A program made the translations under genes and the position numbers. From DATGFK01 sp040007395 (GTDB lineage: Bacteria > Chloroflexota > Anaerolineae > Aggregatilineales > UBA2796), in contig JBDTVG010000010.1 in NCBI GenBank assembly GCA_040007395.1, positions 1-17,053 on the forward strand: a stretch of 17,053 nucleotides of DNA, read 5' to 3'. The notes below the pieces were generated by a model. The model had not been told where the DNA came from. It ran no database searches and saw only the letters and a list, made by a program, of their open reading frames with translations. Below are positions 1 through 6,881 of this stretch, piece by piece; the stretch's first letter is position 1; each line of letters opens with the position of its first letter.

Positions 1-749
1 AAAGTTAATAATGTTTTATCTTGTGCCGCCAGTGAGCGATAAAAACGGTGTGCACCATCGGGATCGACCAACATGTCGCTATCGCCTTGTGCCACCAACG
101 TAGGGATCTCGATGTGCGGCGCGGCGTGAATGGCTCGTGCTGCCACTTTACGCAGTTCTTCTATAACTGTAACCGGGATACGGACTTCATCCCGCAACCG
201 TGCTGCTATCTGGGGATCGTCCAGATCGAGTGTCGGATCAAAATCTAGCAGTTTTTGTCGCATACCCAACGCATCAATAGACATGAATTTTAGCGGGTAG
301 ACCCAAGGAATCATCCGCCCTAGCAGCGGCGTTAAGATGGGCAGCAGTGGGATTCGGGTCGCGATCATAGGTGCGATGGCGATGAACGCATCAGCTTGTT
401 GTGGCTTCGCGGCGAGCATAATCGCCGCAAGTGCCGCGCCCATCGAAAACGCGCAGACGATAACCCGCTTATGCTGTGCTTTTACTTGCGCCAAGCCGTG
501 CCGCGCCGCTTCCAACCAGTGGTCGTCAGTGACACCATATAATTCATGCGGCGGTACACCATGCCCCGGCAACAGCGGCGCATAGCAATACAGACCCAGT
601 TCTATGTTGAGCCGCTGCGCCAATGAACGCATTTCGCTAGGGTCGCCTGTGAAGCCGTGCAGCAGCAATACTCCCGGCGATCTACCGGGCAGTTCAAAGG
701 CGTTTGCGTGGGATGGAATCGTGTAAGTCGTGATGGAATGTATCCTCAA
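1..749 (-). CDS. alpha/beta hydrolase, lysophospholipase/carboxylesterase-like (C-terminus cut by window edge)
   Basis: The minus-strand frame is open from a TTG at 749 to the window edge, giving about 249 residues with the C-terminus missing. It reads as a serine hydrolase of the monoacylglycerol lipase/carboxylesterase group. HGFTG (residues 31-35) is the oxyanion-hole segment after beta-3. AFSMG (100-104) is the nucleophile elbow with Ser102 and has Ala where Gly is usual. GDSDMLVD (222-229) carries the probable catalytic Asp225. The catalytic His should lie past base 1. The frame holds no ATG before the core and an in-frame TAA lies upstream, so TTG749 is the best start. A -10-like TAAAAT lies about 25 bases upstream. 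The gene follows the deazaflavin reductase gene on the same strand after about 90 bases, so it may have its own promoter. The substrate is unknown; acylglycerols or short esters are typical for the family. Confidence 0.85.
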   Translation of the reverse strand, partial: MRIHSITTYTIPSHANAFELPGRSPGVLLLHGFTGDPSEMRSLAQRLNIELGLYCYAPLLPGHGVPPHELYGVTDDHWLEAARHGLAQVKAQHKRVIVCAFSMGAALAAIMLAAKPQQADAFIAIAPMIATRIPLLPILTPLLGRMIPWVYPLKFMSIDALGMRQKLLDFDPTLDLDDPQIAARLRDEVRIPVTVIEELRKVAARAIHAAPHIEIPTLVAQGDSDMLVDPDGAHRFYRSLAAQDKTLLT

Positions 750-773
750 CAGCGTACGTTGCTGATAAAGACG

Positions 774-802
774 ATTTTAGCAGTTTGGTTACTTCATGGC
801 AC
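774..802 (-). promoter_or_regulatory. candidate promoter for the partial alpha/beta hydrolase
   Basis: Read on the minus strand, GTGCCA (797-802) and TAAAAT (774-779) are 17 bases apart and match the sigma-70 -35 and -10 hexamers at 4/6 and 5/6. Transcription would start near 767, leaving a leader of about 18 bases before the TTG at 749. No good Shine-Dalgarno sequence lies in that leader, which weakens the call. Confidence 0.35.
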
Positions 803-841
803 TTGATACTGAAACTCTTATCATTTCACAGCAATTAGAAT

Positions 842-1225
842 TTAATCGCCTGACAAGGTTGTTCGCACGAAATCCTGAGTGCCAAGCAGCATTAATATCA
901 CTCGTAGTGGGATTGGGAATGCTGGCAATGCTGCATTAACATCAAGTAATTCCGGTGGCGCGAGGGTATATTCTTTGCCGTGCCAGAGTAAACCGTAGCG
1001 CCCAGATGCCAGAACATTGCGATACCAATCCACTTCTGGGCCATAGGTTAATGCGATTGCAAACCCATTGTCAATCGGCGCAACCATGATGGGCGTGTTA
1101 TAGGATTTACCGCTGCGCCGACCAATATGGTGAATGACTGCAAAAGGACCGAGTGGAACTCTCGCGAACTGGCTTGTCAGGCGATTTAACAGATGCTTAT
1201 TAAAGAAGCGAATTGGATGTTGCAT
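842..1225 (-). CDS. deazaflavin (F420)-dependent nitroreductase family protein
   Basis: This 127-residue protein belongs to the split-beta-barrel F420H2-dependent reductase family (Ddn/nitroreductase-like) and has its usual length. Visible signatures are IGRRSGKSYNTP (34-45), the cofactor-phosphate-binding stretch, YGPEVDWYRNV (61-71), and a C-terminal FVR (119-121). Family members use reduced F420, or sometimes bind flavin or haem, to reduce quinones, nitroaromatics or unsaturated lactones; the substrate cannot be read here. The ATG at 1223-1225 is preceded by GGAGA at a spacing of about 6 bases. It starts 33 bases after the stop of the HerA-like gene on the same strand, so the two are probably cotranscribed. 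The pairing with a DNA translocase is not obviously functional. The family makes F420 production by the host likely, which suits Actinobacteria, Chloroflexota or Archaea. Confidence 0.85.
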   Translation of the reverse strand: MQHPIRFFNKHLLNRLTSQFARVPLGPFAVIHHIGRRSGKSYNTPIMVAPIDNGFAIALTYGPEVDWYRNVLASGRYGLLWHGKEYTLAPPELLDVNAALPAFPIPLRVILMLLGTQDFVRTTLSGD

Positions 1226-1258
1226 CAGCTTTCTCCGCTCTCCTCAAGATAGGAAAGT

Positions 1259-2992
1259 TTAGCCCATACGCCGCTTGCCACCATTGCCGAGTTTGCGACG
1301 GGCATCTTCACCAACGGCAGGTAGATCTTCATCAGAGACAAAGCCCACTTCGCGATAAAAGTCCAGATCGTAGGCGCGAGTCTTGACAACAACAGGCATA
1401 GGCACCGCGTGACCCATAATGATTGCTTGCTGTTTGGTGTCGAGTCGTGCTAGCACTTCGCGCAGACCCGCCGCGCCATTGATCCCGGTCAACACAGCGG
1501 TAATATCACGCTCATTGTCCAGCAAGGCCGTGACACGAGTTCCGATTTGGCTCATGACTTCTTCGTCGATCCCGCTAGGCCGCTGGTCTACGATCAGCAG
1601 CGTGACATTATATTTACGCAATTCTCGCGAGATGATCCCGAAGATCGTTTGGCGGGCAATCAGCGGATCGAGGAATTTGTGGGCTTCTTCAATCGTGATC
1701 AATAGTTGGGGCGGTTCAAGGCTTGGGTCGCCCAGTGACTGCTCCATGCGCTTGACATAGCTTTCGTGAATACGGCGAGTCAAATAATTGGCAACGAGAA
1801 TGTAGGCTTCGAGTGCCGAACCATAACGCCCAAATTCCAGCACGACGCTTTTACGCTGTTCGATGTATTCAAGAATTTTGCCAACGCTGTCGCCCAGAGC
1901 GCCTTCTTTACGCAAAAACTCGAAGCGCTCAAAACGCTGCAAACGACGCGATAGAGCGGTCAGGGAAGCCGAGGTAATATTGGCGGTTTCGGTAAGATTA
2001 TCAAGTTCTTCAGGAGTCGCGTCCAATAGGCGGGCGATCCAGCCTGCGCCCCATTTCTTGCGAAGGGTATAGGCTCCGTCGATCATGCTGTCGGATAGAT
2101 TCATGGTCGTTTTGAGCATCGCCAAATCTTCTGGGTCGATCTCGTCATAACCAAGTGTCACTACATAGTCATACTTGGCATTGCGCCGCCGCGATGATTC
2201 CTCATCCAATGTGAAGATACTGACCTTCGAGGGGAATAACTGTCGCAACCCTTTGGCTTTCGGGCCGCGTTCGTCGGTCACTTCCCAACCGTAATCGTTG
2301 TGCATGTCGAAGATCAGGTTAACCGCCGCATCATGTTTGATCACACCTGCTAGGATAATGCGCGTCAGGAAACTCTTACCTGTACCGCTTTTGCCAAACA
2401 CACCACTAGACCGTTCTACTAGTCGCCGCAAATTCAAGTTGACCTGCGTTTCTTCCAGTTCAAGCGGTGAGCCGATGTTGAAGTGATTAGCATCTTCGTT
2501 GCCGAATACATCGTTAATGTCAGTGGCATCGGCAATCTCAACGGGCATAAAGTGACTAGGAATTGTCTTGACGGGCTTGGGTTCGCTTTCGCCCCCTTCG
2601 ATAGACAGCATCGGCACGACATGGACGGTTCCGAAGGCGGCAGTCCCAGTATAGATTTCGCGCAAGAACGGATCGGAAAGATCTGGCGGATCGCTGCGGA
2701 TGGCGGGGTTTGTACTGTCCAGCACGACATCCGTGACCATACAAAAGAACCGCTTCTGCTTGCCACGCACGACGACATAACGCCCAACTGCCAGATCCTC
2801 GATCTCGGTTTCGCGATCAAGTTTTACATCCAACCCTTTGGTCAGCGACCCGCCGACCACAACTCCTAAGCGGCGGGTTTGCTGCTGTTCGTAAACTTCC
2901 TCGGCCTGTGACTGTATATCGCTTGTTTTGCCATTTTCGCGGGGAAACCACGCATCCAGATTATCGGCCTCGTGTGGGCCAGACTTTGCCAT
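1259..2992 (-). CDS. HerA-like DNA translocase ATPase (DUF87 / HAS-barrel)
   Basis: This 577-residue protein is a HerA-type hexameric ATPase of the FtsK/HerA superfamily. Residues about 40-130 fit the N-terminal HAS beta-barrel. The Walker A is GKSGTGKS (200-207). The Walker B is LLITIEEAHKF (430-440) with tandem acidic residues. The following helix has arginines 456 and 459 (ISRELRKYN) as arginine-finger candidates, and VDQRP (468-472) fits the sensor strand. The tail is basic (RRKLGNGGKRRMG). HerA pumps double-stranded DNA and usually works with the NurA nuclease in end resection or anti-phage modules. No NurA, Mre11, Rad50 or SIR2-like gene is visible in this window. The ATG has a CAGGAG ribosome site about 10 bases upstream. 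A perfect minus-strand TATAAT and a GAAC-N4-GTTC palindrome lie in the upstream region. The superfamily is certain; the exact role is not. Confidence 0.9.
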   Translation of the reverse strand: MAKSGPHEADNLDAWFPRENGKTSDIQSQAEEVYEQQQTRRLGVVVGGSLTKGLDVKLDRETEIEDLAVGRYVVVRGKQKRFFCMVTDVVLDSTNPAIRSDPPDLSDPFLREIYTGTAAFGTVHVVPMLSIEGGESEPKPVKTIPSHFMPVEIADATDINDVFGNEDANHFNIGSPLELEETQVNLNLRRLVERSSGVFGKSGTGKSFLTRIILAGVIKHDAAVNLIFDMHNDYGWEVTDERGPKAKGLRQLFPSKVSIFTLDEESSRRRNAKYDYVVTLGYDEIDPEDLAMLKTTMNLSDSMIDGAYTLRKKWGAGWIARLLDATPEELDNLTETANITSASLTALSRRLQRFERFEFLRKEGALGDSVGKILEYIEQRKSVVLEFGRYGSALEAYILVANYLTRRIHESYVKRMEQSLGDPSLEPPQLLITIEEAHKFLDPLIARQTIFGIISRELRKYNVTLLIVDQRPSGIDEEVMSQIGTRVTALLDNERDITAVLTGINGAAGLREVLARLDTKQQAIIMGHAVPMPVVVKTRAYDLDFYREVGFVSDEDLPAVGEDARRKLGNGGKRRMG

Positions 2993-3014
2993 GTAAAAAT
3001 TGCTCCTGACTTGG

Positions 3015-3026
3015 GAACATTTGTTC
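3015..3026. promoter_or_regulatory. GAAC-N4-GTTC palindrome, candidate LexA/SOS box of the HerA gene
   Basis: GAACATTTGTTC is an inverted repeat (GAACA-tt-TGTTC) with the core spacing of Gram-positive-type LexA boxes. It lies about 20 bases upstream of the HerA-like ATG and about 10 bases downstream of the predicted start site for that gene, where a bound repressor would block transcription. The flanking bases (gg on the left, ta on the right) do not extend the symmetry. LexA control is an inference from pattern and position. Confidence 0.4.
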
Positions 3027-3041
3027 TAACGAATTAAGATG

Positions 3042-3071
3042 ATTATAGCTTGGTTTGGTGCAAAAAACCAA
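3042..3071 (-). promoter_or_regulatory. promoter of the HerA-like gene, with an overlapping inverted repeat
   Basis: On the minus strand TATAAT (3042-3047) is a perfect -10 box. TTGGTT (3066-3071) is a partial -35 at 18 bases. Transcription would start near 3035, giving a leader of about 42 bases to the ATG at 2992. A 7+7 inverted repeat, TTGGTTT (3050-3056) and AAACCAA (3065-3071) with an 8-base spacer, spans the -35 and spacer. It could be an operator. Confidence 0.5.
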
Positions 3072-3100
3072 CGCCTCTTATACTGTAGACTCTACACCTG

Positions 3101-3129
3101 TTAAGGCCGCTAAACAAACGTGATATAAT
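3101..3129 (+). promoter_or_regulatory. extended -10 promoter of the Rab-like GTPase gene
   Basis: TGATATAAT (3121-3129) is a perfect extended -10 element (TGn followed by TATAAT). TTAAGG (3101-3106) is a weak -35 at 17 bases. The expected transcription start is near 3136. The -10 overlaps the ATG at 3128 of the longest reading frame, so that ATG would not be transcribed from this promoter. AAGGGAG at 3145-3151 followed by TTG at 3161 then becomes the natural translation start. Confidence 0.6.
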
Positions 3130-3160
3130 GGCTTATCATCCAACAAGGGAGATCTATCGC

Positions 3161-3694
3161 TTGAATACTGATCCCTCAACCTTGCCAATTTACAAGATCG
3201 TGGTTGCTGGTGATGGTAATGTCGGCAAGACAAGCCTGATTCGCCGTTATTGCGAGGGTAAGTTTGAGGAGTCACGCATCAAGACACTCGGCGTAGACTT
3301 CCAGACCAAGCTCGTTACATTGGGTGAGACACTTGTCAAATTGTCGATCTGGGATATTGCCGGACAGGATCACTTTTTGAGCTTCCGGGATACGTTCTAT
3401 CAGGGAGCACACGCTGTCGCGCTCGTATATGATGTAACCACCCCTCTAAGTTTTGTCAATCTCAAACACTGGCGTGATGAGATCCAAAGTGCTGTTCCGC
3501 TGGTGCCAATGGTAGTCATTGGCAATAAAAACGATCTCCGCAATATCATTCCAGCGGATGAGGTACGCGACTGGGTAAAAAGTCTCAATATGCCTTTCCT
3601 ACTGACCAGTGCTGCGACTGGCGAACGGGTTGATGAGTTTTTCGCAGGGCTGGCGTACTTAGCTATTCAGGAGCAGCAGCGTCGCACAAAGTAA
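3161..3694 (+). CDS. bacterial Rab/Ras-like small GTPase
   Basis: This is a single-domain small GTPase of 177 residues from the chosen start, with all five G motifs. They are the P-loop GDGNVGKTS (17-25), switch I Thr42 in KTLGVDF, WDIAGQ (64-69) with the catalytic Gln69 as in Ras and Rab, NKND (122-125) for guanine, and TSA (149-151). It is closer in look to eukaryotic Rab than to MglA or Era. The tail ends EQQRRTK with no cysteine, so no prenylation signal is present and the protein is probably cytosolic unless a partner tethers it. The frame extends upstream to an ATG at 3128, but that overlaps the -10 box. The TTG at 3161 has AAGGGAG at 9 bases and is preferred. The next gene, 114 bases downstream on the same strand, may encode a partner. 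Such GTPases act as switches in polarity or signalling; the pathway here is unknown. Confidence 0.92.
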   Translation: MNTDPSTLPIYKIVVAGDGNVGKTSLIRRYCEGKFEESRIKTLGVDFQTKLVTLGETLVKLSIWDIAGQDHFLSFRDTFYQGAHAVALVYDVTTPLSFVNLKHWRDEIQSAVPLVPMVVIGNKNDLRNIIPADEVRDWVKSLNMPFLLTSAATGERVDEFFAGLAYLAIQEQQRRTK

Positions 3695-3808
3695 GTAACA
3701 GCAAGGCAAGCTCGATTGTTGCCCCGCTATCTCTTATGGCTAATTTCTGATAGTATTGTCCGTATATTCAATTCATTCCAAGAATCATAATGGTTTAGTG
3801 AGGATAGC

Positions 3809-4684
3809 ATGGATAACAAAGGAGATCGGCCCCGAACACTTCTACGACGCTTGCTTAAGCAAGCCGATGAACAAATGCCACAGGCTGTCGAGCTAGACAA
3901 GTCGCTGCCGGAAAGCTCTAGTGGTGCGATACGGACAACTGGGGATGCATCCCCAGTACGCCCCGCATCGCCCGATTCTGCCGAACCGCCGTCGCCCATC
4001 ATGCCACAACCTCGTGCTACCCAGAATGCGTCAGCCGTACCACAGCCTTCTGGAGTCGAGGCACGGTTGCAGGCCGAAGAAGCGCTCGAAAAGCTGCGCC
4101 AGAAGACAGCCCAGATCGCCAATGAATTTGCCGAGGGCAAGCTGAATCGCGCACAGTTCACTGCAATGTATGCACACTTCAACGAAAAGCGCGTCATCAT
4201 CGAGCAGCTTTTGGCGCGTGACCCCGATACTCAGGCATGGCAGCATGTCGCCAGACCGGGTCATACGGGCTTCCTCCGCCAACACTTTGAAGCACGGGTA
4301 CTGTCCTATTCGATCTACAACAACAGCGCGGACGATATGGCAACGCCGATTACAACAGCCGGCTCGATCACACTACCCCCTGAAATTATAGATCCAATCC
4401 TTACGGCATTATCCATTTTGCTTAAGACACGCACTGCCTCCAAGCCGCTGCGTGCATTGAACCGACAACTTGAAAACGGTCAGTGGATTGCCATCATTCC
4501 CGGCATGTTCACCTCAGCCATTGCCCTATTTTCGCTGGAACCCTCATCGCAGCAATTTACGTTGGTGGTGGATTTGCAACGTGATTTTGAACGCGCTAAT
4601 CGTGTTGTGCTAGGGCGTGGTATTCGTCAGCCCGATCAACTAGTATTTCCGCATCGTGCCTTGTTCGAGCAGCAAGAGCATTAA
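3809..4684 (+). CDS. unrecognised coiled-coil protein with a possible roadblock/longin-like C-terminal domain
   Basis: This 291-residue soluble protein is not recognised with confidence. Residues 1-30 are basic and helical. Residues 31-82 form a Pro/Ser/Ala-rich, probably disordered linker. Residues 84-137 are a charged helical or coiled-coil stretch. Residues about 160-270 alternate strands and helices: strand ARVLSYSIY (162-170), helix PEIIDPILTALSILLK (191-206), strand QWIAIIPG (225-232), strand TSAIALFSL (235-243) and strand QQFTLVVDL (248-256). That order is loosely like roadblock/LC7 or longin domains, which regulate small GTPases (MglB with MglA, for example). This is a weak structural impression, not a family hit. 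The ATG has AGGA at 5-6 bases. The Rab-like GTPase gene directly upstream on the same strand makes a regulator or effector role reasonable. There is no signal peptide or membrane segment. The reading frame continues through a perfect 20-base palindrome in the linker. Confidence 0.8.
   Translation: MDNKGDRPRTLLRRLLKQADEQMPQAVELDKSLPESSSGAIRTTGDASPVRPASPDSAEPPSPIMPQPRATQNASAVPQPSGVEARLQAEEALEKLRQKTAQIANEFAEGKLNRAQFTAMYAHFNEKRVIIEQLLARDPDTQAWQHVARPGHTGFLRQHFEARVLSYSIYNNSADDMATPITTAGSITLPPEIIDPILTALSILLKTRTASKPLRALNRQLENGQWIAIIPGMFTSAIALFSLEPSSQQFTLVVDLQRDFERANRVVLGRGIRQPDQLVFPHRALFEQQEH
3938..3957. repeat. perfect 20-base palindrome inside a coding region
   Basis: ACTGGGGATGCATCCCCAGT is identical to its own reverse complement over 20 bases, and the flanking bases do not continue the symmetry. 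It falls in the Pro/Ser-rich linker (residues about 44-50) of the protein downstream of the GTPase, where inserted sequence would be tolerated. It may be a dispersed palindromic element, a protein-binding site or chance. Confidence 0.9.
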
Positions 4685-4691
4685 GTACGCT

Positions 4692-4726
4692 AAAGAGGGT
4701 ATGTATGACTTGTTTCTGCCCTCTTT
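4692..4726 (+). terminator. candidate intrinsic terminator after the GTPase gene pair
   Basis: AAAGAGGG (4692-4699) pairs perfectly with CCCTCTTT (4719-4726) across a 19-base loop. It begins 7 bases after the stop codon of the coiled-coil protein gene. The following TTGTGG is a poor U-tract, so termination may be weak or factor-assisted. Confidence 0.45.
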
Positions 4727-4853
4727 TGTGGCTGCATCAGTAACCCTTCCCTTGAGCATTTAATAACCGCTATCGCGAACCCGCCCTTTTACTGTTACAC
4801 TACGAGACTATCGCATTGTGTAATGATCCTACTGTTAAATTTCAGGCACACGC

Positions 4854-5606
4854 ATGGCAAGTACCAACAAACAAGGGCAGTTCTGGGATCGCGTGACGGA
4901 ACAGGCGCAACCCCTCACCGAGGCACTGCGTTTGATCGAAACGCTGCTGCCTCTCGACTCGATTCGTGGGCGGGATGTGCTGGATGCTGGTTGCGGCGCT
5001 GGCGATTACAGTACCGCCCTTGCTCAGATCGGCGCACGCAGCGTCACAGGTCTGGACGTGAGCACTGGCAGTCTACAGTTGGCAAAAACGCAGACTCCTG
5101 TAGGCAATTTCGTTCAGGCCAGTCTCAGCGAACTCCCCTATCGCGACGAGTCCTTTGACGCGATCTGGTCGTGGGGTGTACTGCATTATGTGCCGAATAC
5201 TTATGCGGCGCTGCATGAGATAGCGCGTGTGCTGCGACCCGGTGGGGTTGCCGTGATCCACACGATCCGGGCGAGCCTATGGGCTACGTTGGAACGGGCA
5301 GGCGCGAAGTTGTTTAGCAGCGCGCCGGGGTGGGTTGAACCGCTGGTGCTTTCCACTGGCGAACGGATCATCCCTCTAGTTTCACAGGCCGTAACAGGTC
5401 ATTCGCCGGAAGCCCAAACTTCAAAATCGGTACGCCAAAAATTGCACGAGCGTTTGTTCGTGCCGGGTGAGACGCACATGTTTACCTTTGAGCAGCTTGC
5501 GGCAGGTTTTGGCACTTCGATTGACCTGACCATTGCACATGCGCCTGTTGCCGATCTGCTCAAGCGCGATATGTCATTGACATTGGTGGCGCGTAAACGT
5601 GGCTGA
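4854..5606 (+). CDS. class I SAM-dependent methyltransferase (Methyltransf_11 type)
   Basis: This 250-residue protein has the Rossmann-fold methyltransferase core. Motif I is VLDAGCGAG (42-50), the acidic end of beta-2 is GLDVS (66-70) with Asp68 for the SAM ribose, FDAIWSWGVLHY (101-112) fits motif IV, and LRPGG (127-131) fits motif VI. Residues after about 140 form a variable region that probably sets substrate choice. The acceptor cannot be read from the sequence. The gene heads a tight plus-strand set whose next members are a flippase-like membrane protein, a small membrane protein and a GT39-type glycosyltransferase, so a sugar, lipid or polyprenol-linked acceptor is plausible. The downstream gene starts with a GTG that overlaps this gene's end by 8 bases, which implies translational coupling. 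The ATG has only a weak CAGG upstream; about 170 bases precede the gene with no clear promoter. Confidence 0.9.
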   Translation: MASTNKQGQFWDRVTEQAQPLTEALRLIETLLPLDSIRGRDVLDAGCGAGDYSTALAQIGARSVTGLDVSTGSLQLAKTQTPVGNFVQASLSELPYRDESFDAIWSWGVLHYVPNTYAALHEIARVLRPGGVAVIHTIRASLWATLERAGAKLFSSAPGWVEPLVLSTGERIIPLVSQAVTGHSPEAQTSKSVRQKLHERLFVPGETHMFTFEQLAAGFGTSIDLTIAHAPVADLLKRDMSLTLVARKRG

Positions 5607-6645
5607 AGAAACGATAGAGACAGCGCCAACCGTGCCATTGACTACAAAAACAACCACGCCTCCGGCATCAAAACGTTTCTGGCGCTATGCCCGATTAATT
5701 GTCGGCTTCGTGTTGATCGTTGCGTTGCTGCCCACTCTGGCGACACCAGAGTTCTGGGCAACACTAGCTTCGGTCAATGTGCCATTAGTTATCTTGGCGT
5801 TAATCCTGTCAATTGCTAGTGTCGCCTCGAAGGCGTGGCGCTGGGGCGTAGTCATGCGCTTCCGAGGGATCAAGCTCTCGCCCGGTTATCTGCTGTTTAG
5901 CTATTTTATCGGCATGTTCTTCAATAATTTTTTGCCATCAGGTATGGGCGGCGATGTAGTACGCGCCTATGAAGCCGCTCGCCATACCGGACGCGGAGCC
6001 GAATCGGTTACATCGGTATTAGTCGAGCGGGGCAGTGGGATGCTAGCCGTATTTGCGGCGGGCAGCCTGTTTGCGCTGACTGTTCCGACCCTGCCTATTG
6101 GTGTAGCATTGCTAGCCCATGGGCTGTTCCTCGGCACAGTGATCGCGATCTGGGCACTATGGTTGGATGTCACCGGACGGATTCTTACCGCAATTGGCAA
6201 CCGATTGCCGACCCGATTTGCTGGCGTGTGGGGCAAGATCACCCGCGTCTACGAAGAATTTCGCAGCTATCGGCATGAATGGCGGTTGCTAGCAGCCGTC
6301 ATGTGGCAGTCCATCGTGACGTTAATCCTGACACTAGCTTCCGTCTATACACTGCTGTTGGCCTTCAACGATCATAGTTCATTTGCAGCGTTTGCGGCAG
6401 TCTTCTCGATTTTGACAGCGATTGACATCATCCCCATATCGTTGAACGGATTGGGTGTGCGGGAAGGCAGCTATGTTTTTTTTCTCGGACTAATCGGGAT
6501 CGATGGGCGTATAGCACTTGGGGTAGCGCTGCTAGTTCGGCTGCTGGTCTTGATTCAGGCGGCAATGGGTGGTATGGCCTATATTTGGCGCAATCTACGC
6601 AGCAGCAAGCCTATTGACCACGCAGCGAGTCAGCTACATGGCTGA
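5599..6645 (+). CDS. flippase-like integral membrane protein (LPG_synthase_TM / UPF0104 family)
   Basis: This 348-residue polytopic protein has about 8 hydrophobic helices after a Thr/Pro-rich cytosolic N-terminus (1-25). It matches the membrane domain of lysylphosphatidylglycerol synthase (MprF) and stand-alone relatives such as AglD C-terminal domains. The hallmark is NNFLPSGMGGDVVRAY (109-124), followed by ERG (143-145) and NGLGVREG (283-290). No aminoacyltransferase domain is attached, so it does not itself make lysyl-PG. Stand-alone members are thought to move lipids or lipid-linked sugars across the membrane. The start is GTG at 5599, inside the last codons of the methyltransferase gene. 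The short downstream gap to the 65-residue membrane protein supports one operon with the GT39-like enzyme, and so a shared role in envelope glycan or lipid assembly. Confidence 0.9.
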   Translation: MAEETIETAPTVPLTTKTTTPPASKRFWRYARLIVGFVLIVALLPTLATPEFWATLASVNVPLVILALILSIASVASKAWRWGVVMRFRGIKLSPGYLLFSYFIGMFFNNFLPSGMGGDVVRAYEAARHTGRGAESVTSVLVERGSGMLAVFAAGSLFALTVPTLPIGVALLAHGLFLGTVIAIWALWLDVTGRILTAIGNRLPTRFAGVWGKITRVYEEFRSYRHEWRLLAAVMWQSIVTLILTLASVYTLLLAFNDHSSFAAFAAVFSILTAIDIIPISLNGLGVREGSYVFFLGLIGIDGRIALGVALLVRLLVLIQAAMGGMAYIWRNLRSSKPIDHAASQLHG

Positions 6646-6662
6646 TCGGTCCTAGGGTACTT

Positions 6663-6860
6663 ATGAAACTCTATCTGGGTATCCTCGTGATGATACTTGG
6701 TCTATTGTGGCAGTTCAAGCCGTTGTGGTTCAAACGCTGGTTCTGGAAAGAAAAGAGTTTTGCCCAACGGCTCTTTACCCTTGAAGGTTATGTCGTCTAT
6801 ATGCGATGGTTGGGATTAGCGTGCATCATCGTTGGCATTGTCATTATTATTCTTCCCTGA
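6663..6860 (+). CDS. small two-helix membrane protein, unrecognised
   Basis: This 65-residue protein has two strongly hydrophobic segments (about 3-17 and 51-64) joined by an aromatic, basic loop (FKPLWFKRWFWKEK). The frame fits exactly between its neighbours, 17 bases after the flippase-like gene and 21 bases before the glycosyltransferase gene, all on one strand. The ATG has a GGGT ribosome site about 5 bases upstream. That placement and the membrane-protein composition make it a real gene rather than a chance frame. It could be a small accessory subunit of the flippase or glycosyltransferase. No family is recognised. Confidence 0.75.
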   Translation: MKLYLGILVMILGLLWQFKPLWFKRWFWKEKSFAQRLFTLEGYVVYMRWLGLACIIVGIVIIILP

Positions 6861-6881
6861 TGCGGGGCAAACTTAAGTTTT

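Noticed and set aside
48..585. Two plus-strand reading frames in the first 600 bases
   Set aside because: They are antisense to the alpha/beta hydrolase, whose catalytic motifs read clearly on the minus strand; their proteins are Cys-rich and low in structure.
2483..2869. A 128-residue plus-strand frame within the HerA-like gene
   Set aside because: It is antisense to the HAS-barrel part of an intact, well-supported gene with no promoter or ribosome site of its own.
3161..3694. Eukaryotic origin or contamination for the Rab-like gene
   Set aside because: It has a bacterial promoter and ribosome site, no prenylation tail, no introns and sits among bacterial genes.
3703..3721. GGCAA...TTGCC hairpin after the GTPase gene as a terminator
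   Set aside because: The stem is only 5 base pairs with a 9-base loop and no T-tract follows.
3727..4200. A 157-residue minus-strand reading frame
   Set aside because: It is antisense to the coiled-coil protein gene; its Ser/Ala/Cys-rich protein is the mirror of the Pro/Ser linker codons.
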